Positions 44,683 to 52,822 of a stretch of 64,000 nucleotides of DNA are shown here, piece by piece (position 1 is the stretch's first letter; each line of letters starts with the position of its first letter). Where the stretch lies: NCBI GenBank assembly GCA_027531255.1, contig JAPZRU010000006.1:186001-250000 (forward strand). Reading direction: 5' to 3'. The notes under the pieces were generated by a model. That model was not told the DNA's origin and made no database searches. It was given only the letters and a program-made list of their open reading frames with translations. A program made the position numbers and the translations under genes. The DNA comes from Steroidobacteraceae bacterium (GTDB lineage: Bacteria; Pseudomonadota; Gammaproteobacteria; Steroidobacterales; Steroidobacteraceae).

Positions 44683-45339
44683 CGCCCCGACTGGAAGGAC
44701 GGCTTCTGCGTCGGCAAGGTGAAGTCGAAGGGGCCGATGCCGGGCTTCAGCCTCGAGCAGATGCTCGAGAAGATGGAGGCGGCCGGCATCGAGCGCGCGG
44801 GGCTCGTCGCCTCGCGCACCGGCCGTCTCGGCCTGCCCGGCAGCTACCACATGCCGTACGAGGTGGTGGCACGCGCGCGCGAGCGGTACCCCGACCGCTT
44901 GTTCGGCCTGCCCGGCATCGACCCCACGCAGGGCATGAGCGGCGTGCGCGCGTTCGAGGACGCGGTGCGGAGCATGGGCTTCAGGGCCGCGCACGCGTAC
45001 CCCCACTGGTTCGAACTCGCGCCCGACCACGCGAAGTGGCGCCCGTTCTACGCCAAGTGCTGCGAACTCGGCGTGCCGGTACTGACGCAGGTCGGCCAGT
45101 CGCTGATCTACTCGCCGGACCAGCGACTGAGGAGCGTGGGCCGGCCGATCACGCCCGACGCAGTGGCTGGCGACTTCCCGGAACCCACCATCTGCGGCAT
45201 CCACGTCGGCATCCCGTGGCACGACGAGATGATCGCGATGGCATGGAAGCACGAGAACGTGTTCGTAGCCGCGGACGCACACAGCCCGAAGTACTGCCTG
45301 CCGGCCTCCTCGAACGCGACCCGGCGCGCCCGCCCGTAG
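44683..45339 (+). pseudogene. Truncated amidohydrolase-family gene
   Basis: The frame shows strong family sequence from HRPDWKDGFCVGKVKSK to AADAHSPKY: GFSLEQMLEKMEAAGIERAG, GLPGIDPTQGMSGV, YPHWFELAPDHAKW, GRPITPDAVAGDFPE and GIHVGIPWHDEMI. At the front, the preceding residues look unrelated and run back through the TBDR terminator without a convincing start. At the back, the family's closing quarter (the phrase around FGTDFP and the final helices) is absent; the frame ends in CLPASSNATRRARP. With both ends missing it is best read as a pseudogene of the same broad family as the intact gene at 32910, though not a recent copy of it. Confidence 0.65.
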
Positions 45340-45380
45340 ACCCCGCCGTGCCAGCGGCGTGCGACGCGGCGGCCGATGCC

Positions 45381-45398
45381 TTAGATTGTCCGGACATT
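45381..45398 (+). promoter_or_regulatory. Regulon-B operator, nitroreductase promoter
   Basis: TTAGAT (45381-45386) is -10-like and runs straight into TTGTCCGGACATT (core TGTCCGGACA, a perfect 10-base palindrome, 45387-45396). The nitroreductase ATG is 14 bases beyond the site. The -10/operator layout is the same as at 54584-54601. Confidence 0.72.
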
Positions 45399-45411
45399 CA
45401 CGAGAGTACCC

Positions 45412-46089
45412 ATGCACGTCCGCGATGCCCTGCTGTCGCGCGGCTCGACCCGCGCCTTCCTGCCCGATGCCGTTCCGCGCGCCACCGTCGAGCGCATCCT
45501 CGACGCGGCCCGCTACGCACCGAGCGGCAGCAACATCCAGCCTTGGCGAGTCCACGTCGTCGCGGGCGCCGCGCGCGACGCGCTCTGCGCCGAGGTCCGC
45601 GCCGCCGCCGCCGCGGGTTCCGAGCCGGCGTGGCCCTACCACTACTACCCGGTGAACTGGCGCGATCCCTACCTCGCGCGGCGCCGGGCCTGCGGCTGGG
45701 GCCTGTACTCCCTGCTCGGCATCGCTCGCGGCGACCGGGCCGCCGGCGACGCGCAGCGCCTGCGCAACTTCGACCTGTTCGGCGCACCGGTCGGCCTGTT
45801 CTTCTACATGGACGCCGACCTCGAACTCGGCAGCTGGCTCGACTGCGGGATGTTCGTGCAGAGCGTGATGCTGGCCGCCCGCGGCGAGGGCCTGCACACG
45901 TGTCCGCAGGCCGCGTGGCTGCCTTTCCACGCGATCGTCGCGCACCACCTCGGCGTGCCCGCGGACCAGCGGCTGGTCACCGGCATGGCGCTCGGCCACG
46001 CGGACCCGGCGGCGCCGGTGAACGGCTACCGGCCTGCCCGCGAACCGGTGAACGCGCTCGCGACGTTCCACGGCGGAGACGACCCCTGA
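45412..46089 (+). CDS. Nitroreductase-family FMN oxidoreductase
   Basis: A 225-residue nitroreductase-fold flavoprotein. The FMN-phosphate contact RGSTRAFLPD sits at residues 9-18, APSGSNIQPW follows near 40, and the late RLVTGMALGHADP is family-typical. These enzymes reduce nitro, quinone, enone or halogenated compounds using NAD(P)H, or act as dehalogenases or desaturases. It sits directly under a regulon-B operator and overlaps the transporter gene, so it likely acts on the substrate of the GntR-controlled pathway. Confidence 0.9.
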   Translation: MHVRDALLSRGSTRAFLPDAVPRATVERILDAARYAPSGSNIQPWRVHVVAGAARDALCAEVRAAAAAGSEPAWPYHYYPVNWRDPYLARRRACGWGLYSLLGIARGDRAAGDAQRLRNFDLFGAPVGLFFYMDADLELGSWLDCGMFVQSVMLAARGEGLHTCPQAAWLPFHAIVAHHLGVPADQRLVTGMALGHADPAAPVNGYRPAREPVNALATFHGGDDP

Positions 46090-46127
46090 GCGCCGCGCGC
46101 GGGCTCCCGGCCGGCGCCGCCGGCGGC

Positions 46128-47018
46128 GTGGCGCTGGCCGCGTTCGGCGCGGCCTGCTTCGCCACCAAGGGCATCTTCGCCAAGTTCCTGTACGCCGAGG
46201 GCTGGAACTTCGAGGCGCTGCTCGCGATCCGGATGCTCTGGGCGCTGCCGGTGGTCTGGGCGTGGGCGCTGTGGAAGGTCGGCCCGGCGGCGCTGCTCCG
46301 CGGTCCGCGGGGCGCGATCGCGGGAGCGATCGGCGCCGGCGTGCTGTGCTACTACCTCGGCGCGCTGTTCAACTTCTACGCGCTGACGCTGATCGACGCC
46401 AGCGTCGAGCGCGTGCTGCTGTTCTCCTATCCGACGATGGTCGTGATCCTGCACTCGGTGCTGTACCGCGAGCGCCCCGGCACACGCGTGGTCGCGGCGC
46501 TCGCGCTGACCTACGTCGGGATCCTCGTGCTCGTCACGGGCCTCGACGCGGCGATCCTGCGCGCGAACCTCGCCGGCGCGGGGCTGGTGCTGGTCTGCGC
46601 GCTGACGTTCGCGCTCTACTACCTCGCGAGCGACCGCTGGACCCGCGCGATCGGCAGCCTGCCCTACACGACCTGGGCGATCACCGCCGCGACGGTCTGC
46701 CTCGCCTCGCACTACGGCCTGCGCCACGACTACGCGGAGATCGAGTGGACCGCGGACGGCGTGGCGCTGATGGCCGGCATAGTCGTGTTCGCGACCGTGC
46801 TGCCGATGCTGTCGATGGCGGAGGCAGTGCGGCGGCTCGGCGCGCAGCGGGCGGCGGTGGTCAGCACGGTCGGCCCACCCGCGACGATCCTGCTCGCGTG
46901 GTGGCTGCTGGCCGAACGCCTGACGCTGGCGCAGTGGCTCGGCGCCGCGTTGATCGTCGTCGGCATCGTCGTGCTGGAGTACGCGAAGCAGAAGGCACCG
47001 GCACCGACCCCGGACTGA
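46128..47018 (+). CDS. EamA/DMT-family transporter
   Basis: A 296-residue inner-membrane protein with about ten hydrophobic helices in two EamA repeats. It begins with ALAAFGAACFATKGIFAKFLYAEG, and the second repeat ends with ATILLAWWLLAERLTLAQWLGAALIVVGIVVLEYAK, both typical of the drug/metabolite exporter family. The start is uncertain: GTG at 46128 is taken, but a CTG at 46086, overlapping the nitroreductase stop and preceded by GGAG, would give 310 residues and match the coupled style of neighbouring genes. The substrate is unknown. It would move a compound of the regulon-B pathway. Confidence 0.85.
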   Translation: MALAAFGAACFATKGIFAKFLYAEGWNFEALLAIRMLWALPVVWAWALWKVGPAALLRGPRGAIAGAIGAGVLCYYLGALFNFYALTLIDASVERVLLFSYPTMVVILHSVLYRERPGTRVVAALALTYVGILVLVTGLDAAILRANLAGAGLVLVCALTFALYYLASDRWTRAIGSLPYTTWAITAATVCLASHYGLRHDYAEIEWTADGVALMAGIVVFATVLPMLSMAEAVRRLGAQRAAVVSTVGPPATILLAWWLLAERLTLAQWLGAALIVVGIVVLEYAKQKAPAPTPD

Positions 47019-47053
47019 CGGCAGGCACGCCGAATCCACCGACGCTACGCGTC

Positions 47054-48172
47054 TCAGTGGAACTCGACGCGCGCCGAGCCCTTGGCCACCTCGCCGATCG
47101 CCACGAAGCCGGCGTCGAGCAGCGCCTCGACGGCGCCCGGCGGCACCGCGGCGAGCAAGCCCCCGGAGGTCTGCGGGTCGTGCAGCAGGGCGTGCAGCGC
47201 GGGTTCGACGGCCGCGCCGACGACGACCGGCGCGGCTGCGTCGCGCGCGGGCCGCCGATGCGCCGAGGTCCGCACACCCTCGCGAGCGGCAGCCAGCGCG
47301 CCTTCCAGCAGCGGCACCCGCGCCGCCTCGATCCGGAGCTGCACGCCGGAAAGCCCGGCCATCTCGGCGGCGTGACCCGCGAGGCCGAAGCCCGTCACGT
47401 CGGTGACCGCGGACGGCCCGACCGCGAGTGCCCTCAACCGCTCCGCCGCAACGCGGTTCGTCTCGCGCATCGCGGCGACTGCAGCGCCGACGGCCGCGGG
47501 TCGCGCGGAGGACACCAGGATGCCGGTCCCCAGCGGCTTCGACAGCACGAGCGCATCGCCCGGGCGAGCGCCGGACTTCCGCCACACTCTCCGGGGATCC
47601 ACGAAGCCGAACGCGCAGAGCCCGAACACCGGTTCACGACAGCGGATCGTGTGGCCGCCGAGCACGAGCGCCCCGCAATCGGCCACGACGCGAGCGGCCG
47701 CCCGCGCGACGGACTCGATGACCTCGGCCGGCACCGAGTCGGGGAATCCGGACACCGCGAGCGCGAACGCCGGCACGCCGCCCATCGCGTACACGTCGCT
47801 CAGCGCGTTCGCGGCCGCGATCGCACCGTAGTCGGACGGGTCGTCGACGATCGGCGGGAAGAAGTCGACGGTGGCGACCAGCGCCCGCTCCGCGTCGAGC
47901 GCGTAGACCGCGGCGTCGTCCGCGGGTTCGAGGCCGACGAGGACGCCGGGCACGCCGGTCGCACGACTCGCCGACGCAGCGACGTCCGCCAGCAGCGCGA
48001 CCACGTCCGGCGGCGCCTTCGCGGCGCAGCCGCCGCAACCGGCGAGTGCGCGCAGCCCGCCGAAGGCAGGCGCTGCCGCGCGCACGGACCCGGCACCGCC
48101 GACCTCTGCGCCACCGGCACGCGACTCGCGGCCCTGATCGACGCGACCGCCGTGGTCGGCGCTCGAGTTCAT
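47054..48172 (-). CDS. selD: Selenide, water dikinase (selenophosphate synthase)
   Basis: A 372-residue SelD that makes selenophosphate from selenide and ATP. The catalytic segment reads GCGGCAAK: Cys49 stands three residues before Lys52, as Cys17 and Lys20 do in E. coli, so this is the Cys form and no Sec codon is needed. The phosphate-binding DDAAVYAL, the TVDFFPPIVDDPSDYGAIAAANALSDVYAMGG block and VTDVTGFGLAGH confirm the family. No selA, selB or other selenium gene is seen in the window. It is the last of five tightly packed genes beginning with PrpD; the acyl-CoA dehydrogenase stop is 4 bases upstream. Confidence 0.92.
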   Translation of the reverse strand: MNSSADHGGRVDQGRESRAGGAEVGGAGSVRAAAPAFGGLRALAGCGGCAAKAPPDVVALLADVAASASRATGVPGVLVGLEPADDAAVYALDAERALVATVDFFPPIVDDPSDYGAIAAANALSDVYAMGGVPAFALAVSGFPDSVPAEVIESVARAAARVVADCGALVLGGHTIRCREPVFGLCAFGFVDPRRVWRKSGARPGDALVLSKPLGTGILVSSARPAAVGAAVAAMRETNRVAAERLRALAVGPSAVTDVTGFGLAGHAAEMAGLSGVQLRIEAARVPLLEGALAAAREGVRTSAHRRPARDAAAPVVVGAAVEPALHALLHDPQTSGGLLAAVPPGAVEALLDAGFVAIGEVAKGSARVEFH

Positions 48173-48176
48173 CCGC

Positions 48177-49469
48177 CTACTTCGCCTCGGCCGGCGCCGA
48201 CTTCGAAGGCTCGTACCGCAGCCCGAGCGTCTCGGCGATCGTCGTGCGCTGCACCTCGTCGGTGCCGCCGGGGATCCGGAGGTTGCGCGCGATCTGGAAC
48301 AGCTTGTTCACGGGGTTGTTGCGCATCACGCCCCAGCCACCGTGCACCTGCAGCGCCCGGTCCGCAACGCGATAGAAGGACTCGTCGTTCGACACCTTCA
48401 GCGCGCAGATCCGGCGGATCTCGTCCTTCGGCCGCGGCAGCGCGTACCACGGGCCCGGACTGTCGATGCTGCGAGCGACCTCGAGCGACAGCGACCGCGC
48501 CTGCAGCCAGTCCACGTACATGTCGGCGACCATCCACTGGATGCCCTGGTTCGCACCGAGCGGGCGGTCCCCGATCTGCCGGCCGCCGACGCGCTCGAGG
48601 CTGCGTTCGATCAGGTACTTCGACCAGCCGGAGCACATGCCGGCGCGCCGCATCCGCGTGTAGTTGAACGACATCACCGCGATGTCGAAGCCCTGGCCCG
48701 GCTCGCCGATCACGGCGCTCTCGGGCAGCCGGATGTCGTCGAAGAACAGCTCGCCGGTGTAGCCGTCGCCGAACATCGTCTGGTAGACGCGCCCGGTGCG
48801 ATAGCCCTTGCCCAGGTACTCGCGCGTGTCGAACATGAAGTACGTGAACGAGCGCCGGCCGGCGCCGGGATTCGTGATCGCGAGCACCTGTGCCACGTCG
48901 GCGTCGAAAGCGTTCGTGATGTAGGCCTTCGCGCCGGTGAGGATCCAGTCCTTGCCGTCGCGGCGCGCCTGCGTCTTCATGTCGAACAGGTTCGAGCCCG
49001 CGCCGGACTCGGTGACGGCGTGCAGGCTGGTCTTCTCGCCGCGCACCAGCGGGTCCACGAACTGCTCGCGCTGGTGGTCGTGGCAGTACAGCAGGCGCGG
49101 CGTCGCGCCCTCCGACCAGGACAGCAGCGCGGGATTCAGGCCCACGCCGTAGCCGTAGACCTTCTCCTCGACGTAGATCATGTCCGTGCGACCGAGCCCG
49201 CCGCCGCCGAGGCGCTCGGGCAGGTGCGCGGAGTAGACGCCGACCGAGCCTGCCGCGCGCATGATCTCGCGGCGCGCCGCAATGATCTCGGGGTGCAGCT
49301 TGCCGTCCCGGTCCAGGTACTGCGCCTCGTCGCTCAGCCGGTGCGCGAGCGCAGCCTCGCGCGGCGCGACCTCGTCGCGGTAGAGCTGGGCGACGCGGCC
49401 GAGGATGTCCGCGAGGTGCGCGGGCGGACGCAGTTCCTTGTCCAGCGGGGACTCGTTCTCGTGGTGCAT
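48177..49469 (-). CDS. Acyl-CoA dehydrogenase family protein
   Basis: A 430-residue FAD-dependent acyl-CoA dehydrogenase. It keeps the substrate/FAD loop TESGAGSNLFDMKTQARRDG, the GAKAYITNA strand, and the C-terminal helical domain (LQVHGGWGVMRNNPVNKLFQIARNLRIPGGTDEVQRTTIA), where the glycine-rich GGWG and GGTDEVQ wording is family-typical. The longer size than the usual 380 suggests a variant for branched, dicarboxylic or other unusual acyl-CoA. It follows the ApgM-like gene by 14 bases and precedes selD by 4 bases, so it belongs to the PrpD-led operon. Confidence 0.92.
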   Translation of the reverse strand: MHHENESPLDKELRPPAHLADILGRVAQLYRDEVAPREAALAHRLSDEAQYLDRDGKLHPEIIAARREIMRAAGSVGVYSAHLPERLGGGGLGRTDMIYVEEKVYGYGVGLNPALLSWSEGATPRLLYCHDHQREQFVDPLVRGEKTSLHAVTESGAGSNLFDMKTQARRDGKDWILTGAKAYITNAFDADVAQVLAITNPGAGRRSFTYFMFDTREYLGKGYRTGRVYQTMFGDGYTGELFFDDIRLPESAVIGEPGQGFDIAVMSFNYTRMRRAGMCSGWSKYLIERSLERVGGRQIGDRPLGANQGIQWMVADMYVDWLQARSLSLEVARSIDSPGPWYALPRPKDEIRRICALKVSNDESFYRVADRALQVHGGWGVMRNNPVNKLFQIARNLRIPGGTDEVQRTTIAETLGLRYEPSKSAPAEAK

Positions 49470-49483
49470 GGAGGACTCCGGCT

Positions 49484-50815
49484 TCAGTTCGTCGGCATCG
49501 GTTCAGGGTCGCCGGGCAGCGCGACGGAACGCGCGGCGCCCGGGCGGTGCCCGAGGAAGAAAGGTCGGTTGGCGAGCCCGGCGAGATACGGCAGCACGTC
49601 GGCGGCGGCGAGGCGGCCGCACTCCCCCGCCAGCGCGTGGCGCTCGCCGAAGGTCGTCACCGCATCGGGCCGCAGCCCGGGCGCCGCCGCGACGAACGGC
49701 GTCGGATCACCGCTGTGCAGCAGGCCGCCGATCGACGGCGAGGCATGGTCGCCGGTGACGGCGACCACCGCGCGCGAGCCGAGTTCGAGCAGCATCTCGC
49801 AGCCCGCGTCGGTGGCCTCGATCACGTCGAGCTTGTACTCGGGGCGCTTGGTGTGACCCGCCTCGTCGGTCGCCTTGACGTGCACGTGCACGAAGTCGTG
49901 CGTCGCCAGCAGTCCGGCCGCGGCCGCGAGGCGCCGCCGCATGTCGCCCGCAGGATCGGCTGCGTCGTAGCGGAGGTCGACGAGTTCCATGCCGAGCAGT
50001 CTCGCGAGGCCGCGGTACAGCGCCGTGTCGGTCACGGCCGCGCCGCGCAGGCCCGTCTGCAGCGCGAAAGACGGCAACCGCGGGTCGATCCAGCTCGCCC
50101 ACTTCGTGACCGCGACGTCGAGCGCAGGCAGGCCTGCCACGCGGCGTCGCGCATTGACCTCGTGACCGAGCAGGATGCGGCGCGATTCCAGCAGCCAGCG
50201 CTCCAGCAGGCCCGCAAACCAGGCCGCGCGCTCCGGTTCGCGAGCCTCCGGCAGCGCGTGGGGTCGCATCCAGGGATGCAGGTGATCGAACAGCGCGTCG
50301 GTGTCGCTCACGTCGCGCGTAACCGCGCCGTGCGCGACGAGCACGCACTCGCCGGTGCGCAGCGGCAGCAGTTCGAAGCGCACGCCCTCGACATCGCGGC
50401 CCAGCAGCGCCGCGAACAGCCGCGCGCAGTCGTCGGCATCCTCACCCGGGCGCGCACGGGCACCGAGCCGCAGCACACCGTTCTCGAGCCGCCCGGAACG
50501 CAGGGCCAGGTGGAACATCGGCTCGCCGCTCGGCGGCTGCCGGCCGACGCCGAGCGCCTCGATCGCGGCGCGGCCCGGGAACGGCACGTCGCCGAAGCCG
50601 AACAGTGCCCAGTGCGCGTGCTCGCTCGACGTGCTCCGCCCCGGCCCGAACGGCACGTGGACGCCGTTGACGCCGCGCGTGGCCAGCGCATCGAGGTGCG
50701 GCGTGCGGGCGGCCTCGCACGGCGTACGGTCGCCGAGCACGGGGGCGGCACGGTCGCCGAGCCCGTCGAGGATCACGAGCAGGATCGGCAGGCGGTCGTC
50801 GATCAGGCGAGACAT
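49484..50815 (-). CDS. ApgM-like alkaline-phosphatase-superfamily phosphomutase
   Basis: A 443-residue protein close to the archaeal-type cofactor-independent phosphoglycerate mutase (ApgM) group. It begins with LLVILDGLGDRAAP (metal-binding Asp), has CEAARTPHLDALATRG, the probable nucleophile Ser in GRSTSSEHAHWALFGFG, and the C-terminal metal block VTGDHASPSIGGLLHSGDPTPFV. Such enzymes move or remove phosphate on a glycerate-like or phosphonate-like substrate. A housekeeping glycolytic role is less likely in this operon. The start overlaps the NMNAT-like gene by 13 bases. Confidence 0.85.
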   Translation of the reverse strand: MSRLIDDRLPILLVILDGLGDRAAPVLGDRTPCEAARTPHLDALATRGVNGVHVPFGPGRSTSSEHAHWALFGFGDVPFPGRAAIEALGVGRQPPSGEPMFHLALRSGRLENGVLRLGARARPGEDADDCARLFAALLGRDVEGVRFELLPLRTGECVLVAHGAVTRDVSDTDALFDHLHPWMRPHALPEAREPERAAWFAGLLERWLLESRRILLGHEVNARRRVAGLPALDVAVTKWASWIDPRLPSFALQTGLRGAAVTDTALYRGLARLLGMELVDLRYDAADPAGDMRRRLAAAAGLLATHDFVHVHVKATDEAGHTKRPEYKLDVIEATDAGCEMLLELGSRAVVAVTGDHASPSIGGLLHSGDPTPFVAAAPGLRPDAVTTFGERHALAGECGRLAAADVLPYLAGLANRPFFLGHRPGAARSVALPGDPEPMPTN

Positions 50816-51345
50816 CGGGCCACCCGTTCCCGGGCGCCCGGCGGCACCCACTCCTCCCACGGCTCGCCCGCTGCGATCCGGCGGCGGATCTCCGTGCCCG
50901 ACACGCGCGTCGCGGCATCGCCGTCGAGCGCGATCGGCGGATAGCCGGCCGCCGCGAAGCGCCGGACCTTCTCGCGCTCCCAGTCGGAATACACCCGGAC
51001 CAGCTGCGGCGTGCCCGGCGGCACGCAGTCGGGCCACCGCTCCGGCTCGTCGAGGTGAAACGGCGCGATGGCGTAGCGTGCCTGCGGTACGCCGTCGGCC
51101 TCCAGTGCGGCGGCCACGATTCCCCGCCGCTGCTCGTAGGTGAGCGGATTCGCGACCGCGAGGTGGCGGTGCGCGCTGGCCGGGTGCGCGCGGCGGCCAG
51201 CCGCCTCGGGATTGGTGATGCCGATCAGCACGCGATCCGCACGCGCGAGCGCGACCCGTACCAACTCGAGGTGCTGGACGTGGAACGGCTGGAAGCGGCC
51301 GGTCACGGCCACCAACGGCAGGCGCGGCGTGTTCCCCTCGGTCAT
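50803..51345 (-). CDS. NMN-adenylyltransferase-like nucleotidyltransferase
   Basis: A 180-residue nucleotidyltransferase close to the NadM-type nicotinamide-nucleotide adenylyltransferases. The HxGH-superfamily signature appears as TGRFQPFHVQHLEL (the usual final GH is replaced by QH, a common form in NadM), and the second motif VSGTEIRRRI holds the ISGTxIR Ser/Thr and Arg. It should transfer AMP (or CMP) to a phosphate ester. Being wedged between PrpD (1-base overlap) and ApgM (13-base overlap), it may act on a pathway metabolite and not on NMN. Confidence 0.85.
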   Translation of the reverse strand: MTEGNTPRLPLVAVTGRFQPFHVQHLELVRVALARADRVLIGITNPEAAGRRAHPASAHRHLAVANPLTYEQRRGIVAAALEADGVPQARYAIAPFHLDEPERWPDCVPPGTPQLVRVYSDWEREKVRRFAAAGYPPIALDGDAATRVSGTEIRRRIAAGEPWEEWVPPGARERVARCLA

Positions 51346-52769
51346 CACGGCGCGGCGAGAGCGGCGCAGAGTTCGTCGAGGTCGGGCGCGTGCGCGAGGC
51401 CTTCCACGGCGGCCAGCACGCGTTCGGCATGTGCACGCGAGATCGCGCGCGTGGCGTTGTCGAAGTACTTGCGCTCGATCTCGGCCCGCGACAGTGGCCG
51501 CGCGTCGGCGCCGCGGTTCACGCGTTCGCGGCGCTGCAGCCGCCGCCCGTCCCGCAGCTCGATCTCCACGCAGCCGGAGAAATAGCGCGGAAACGCGGAC
51601 TCGTCGTCGTGCTCGCACTGCACGCGCTCGGCCAGCGCGAGGATCGCGGGGTCGGCCAGGCTGGCAGGCTCCAGTTCCTCGAGCGTGAAGCGTCCGCGGA
51701 CCAGGCAGGCCGCCACGAAGTATGGCAGGCTGAACTTAGCGTCGTACTCGCCGCGCGGCCGGCGCTTCGCGGCTGCCGGTTCGCAGACCACCGGCATCTG
51801 GTTGCGGTGAATCCGCGCCGTCACACGCACGACTTCGTCGGGCTGGAATCCATGCTCGGCACGCAGCGCGAGGGCTGCGTCGCCGCAGGCGTGGTTGAAG
51901 TGACAGACCGGGTAGGGCTTCAGTGCGACCGTGCGCAGTTCCCAGGTCTCGCCGAGCCCGTCGAGCAGGCGCGGCGCGAGCGCCGAGTCAGGCGCGTGGG
52001 CACCGAGGAACGCGTTGTAGAGACCGAACCGACCCTCGAACGCCCTGGCCGGGCTCTCGAAGCCGTGCACCGCGAGGCTCGCCGCGGTCAGGCCGCTCGC
52101 GGCGGCCCACCCGGGATGAAAGCGCTTGTTCCACGACCCGTCGTCGAGGAACTCCATGCTGCCCGACGCGGTGCTGAGCGCAAGACCGAGCGCGTGCGCG
52201 TGGGCGTGCACGTCGGCCCCCTGCAGATAGGCCGCCGCCAGCGTCGCTCCGAACACGCCGATCACGCCCGTGGGGTGGAAGCCCACCTTCTGCCACCACC
52301 CGCCCGCGTGCTGCCCGAGGCGCGCGTCCGCTTCCACCGCGAGCACGTATGCCGCGAGCGCCCGGGCGCCGCTGGCCCGGTGCCGGCGAGCCGCGGCCAG
52401 CACCGCCGGCAGTGCGCTCGCGGAGGCGTGCACGACGCTCGCCGGGTGCGTGTCGTCGTAGTCGAGCCCGTGGACCAGGATGCCGTTCAGCAGCGCGGCG
52501 TCGCGCGCGCCCCAGCGCTCGCGACGCCCGATGACGACGTGGTCGCCCGGCTCCGCGAGGGCGCCGATGCCCGCGGCGCAGCGGCGCGCGAACTCGAAGC
52601 CCCCCGAAGCGAAGGCGATGCCGATCGCGTCGAGGATGCAGGCGCGGGCGGCGGCCTGCACGTCGGCCGGCACCTGCGCGAGGTCGAAGCTCGCGGCGTA
52701 GGCAGCCAGCCGCTGCGACACTGTGACCGAGGACGGCGAAGCGATCTCGGGCACGGACACGGCGTGCAA
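51345..52769 (-). CDS. MmgE/PrpD family protein
   Basis: A 474-residue MmgE/PrpD-fold protein. It shows ACILDAIGIAFASGG, LLNGILVHGLDYDDTHPASVVHASASALPAVLAAA, HPTGVIGVFGATLAAAYL and PYPVCHFNHACGDAAL, all hallmarks. The family includes 2-methylcitrate dehydratase, cis-aconitate decarboxylase and isomerases, mostly acting on small tricarboxylic or branched dicarboxylic acids. The start is probably the TTG at 52769, five bases after GGAGGT; the open frame continues upstream but into the operator. It leads the operon PrpD - NMNAT-like - ApgM-like - acyl-CoA dehydrogenase - SelD under a regulon-B operator. Confidence 0.88.
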   Translation of the reverse strand: MHAVSVPEIASPSSVTVSQRLAAYAASFDLAQVPADVQAAARACILDAIGIAFASGGFEFARRCAAGIGALAEPGDHVVIGRRERWGARDAALLNGILVHGLDYDDTHPASVVHASASALPAVLAAARRHRASGARALAAYVLAVEADARLGQHAGGWWQKVGFHPTGVIGVFGATLAAAYLQGADVHAHAHALGLALSTASGSMEFLDDGSWNKRFHPGWAAASGLTAASLAVHGFESPARAFEGRFGLYNAFLGAHAPDSALAPRLLDGLGETWELRTVALKPYPVCHFNHACGDAALALRAEHGFQPDEVVRVTARIHRNQMPVVCEPAAAKRRPRGEYDAKFSLPYFVAACLVRGRFTLEELEPASLADPAILALAERVQCEHDDESAFPRYFSGCVEIELRDGRRLQRRERVNRGADARPLSRAEIERKYFDNATRAISRAHAERVLAAVEGLAHAPDLDELCAALAAP

Positions 52770-52807
52770 GGGGCACCTCCGGGACGAAGCCCCGAAGTCT
52801 AGCCGGA

Positions 52808-52822
52808 AATGTCCGGACAATT
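52808..52822 (-). promoter_or_regulatory. Regulon-B operator, PrpD operon promoter
   Basis: On the minus strand AATTGTCCGGACATT, with the perfect core TGTCCGGACA (52810-52819). A TTAATT -10-like hexamer abuts it, and the site overlaps the stop of the upstream CoA lyase gene. It lies 39 bases before the PrpD start, giving this operon its own control point. Confidence 0.72.

Noticed and set aside
47990-48060. Selenocysteine codon in selD
   Set aside because: The catalytic place reads TGC (Cys49); no in-frame TGA is present.
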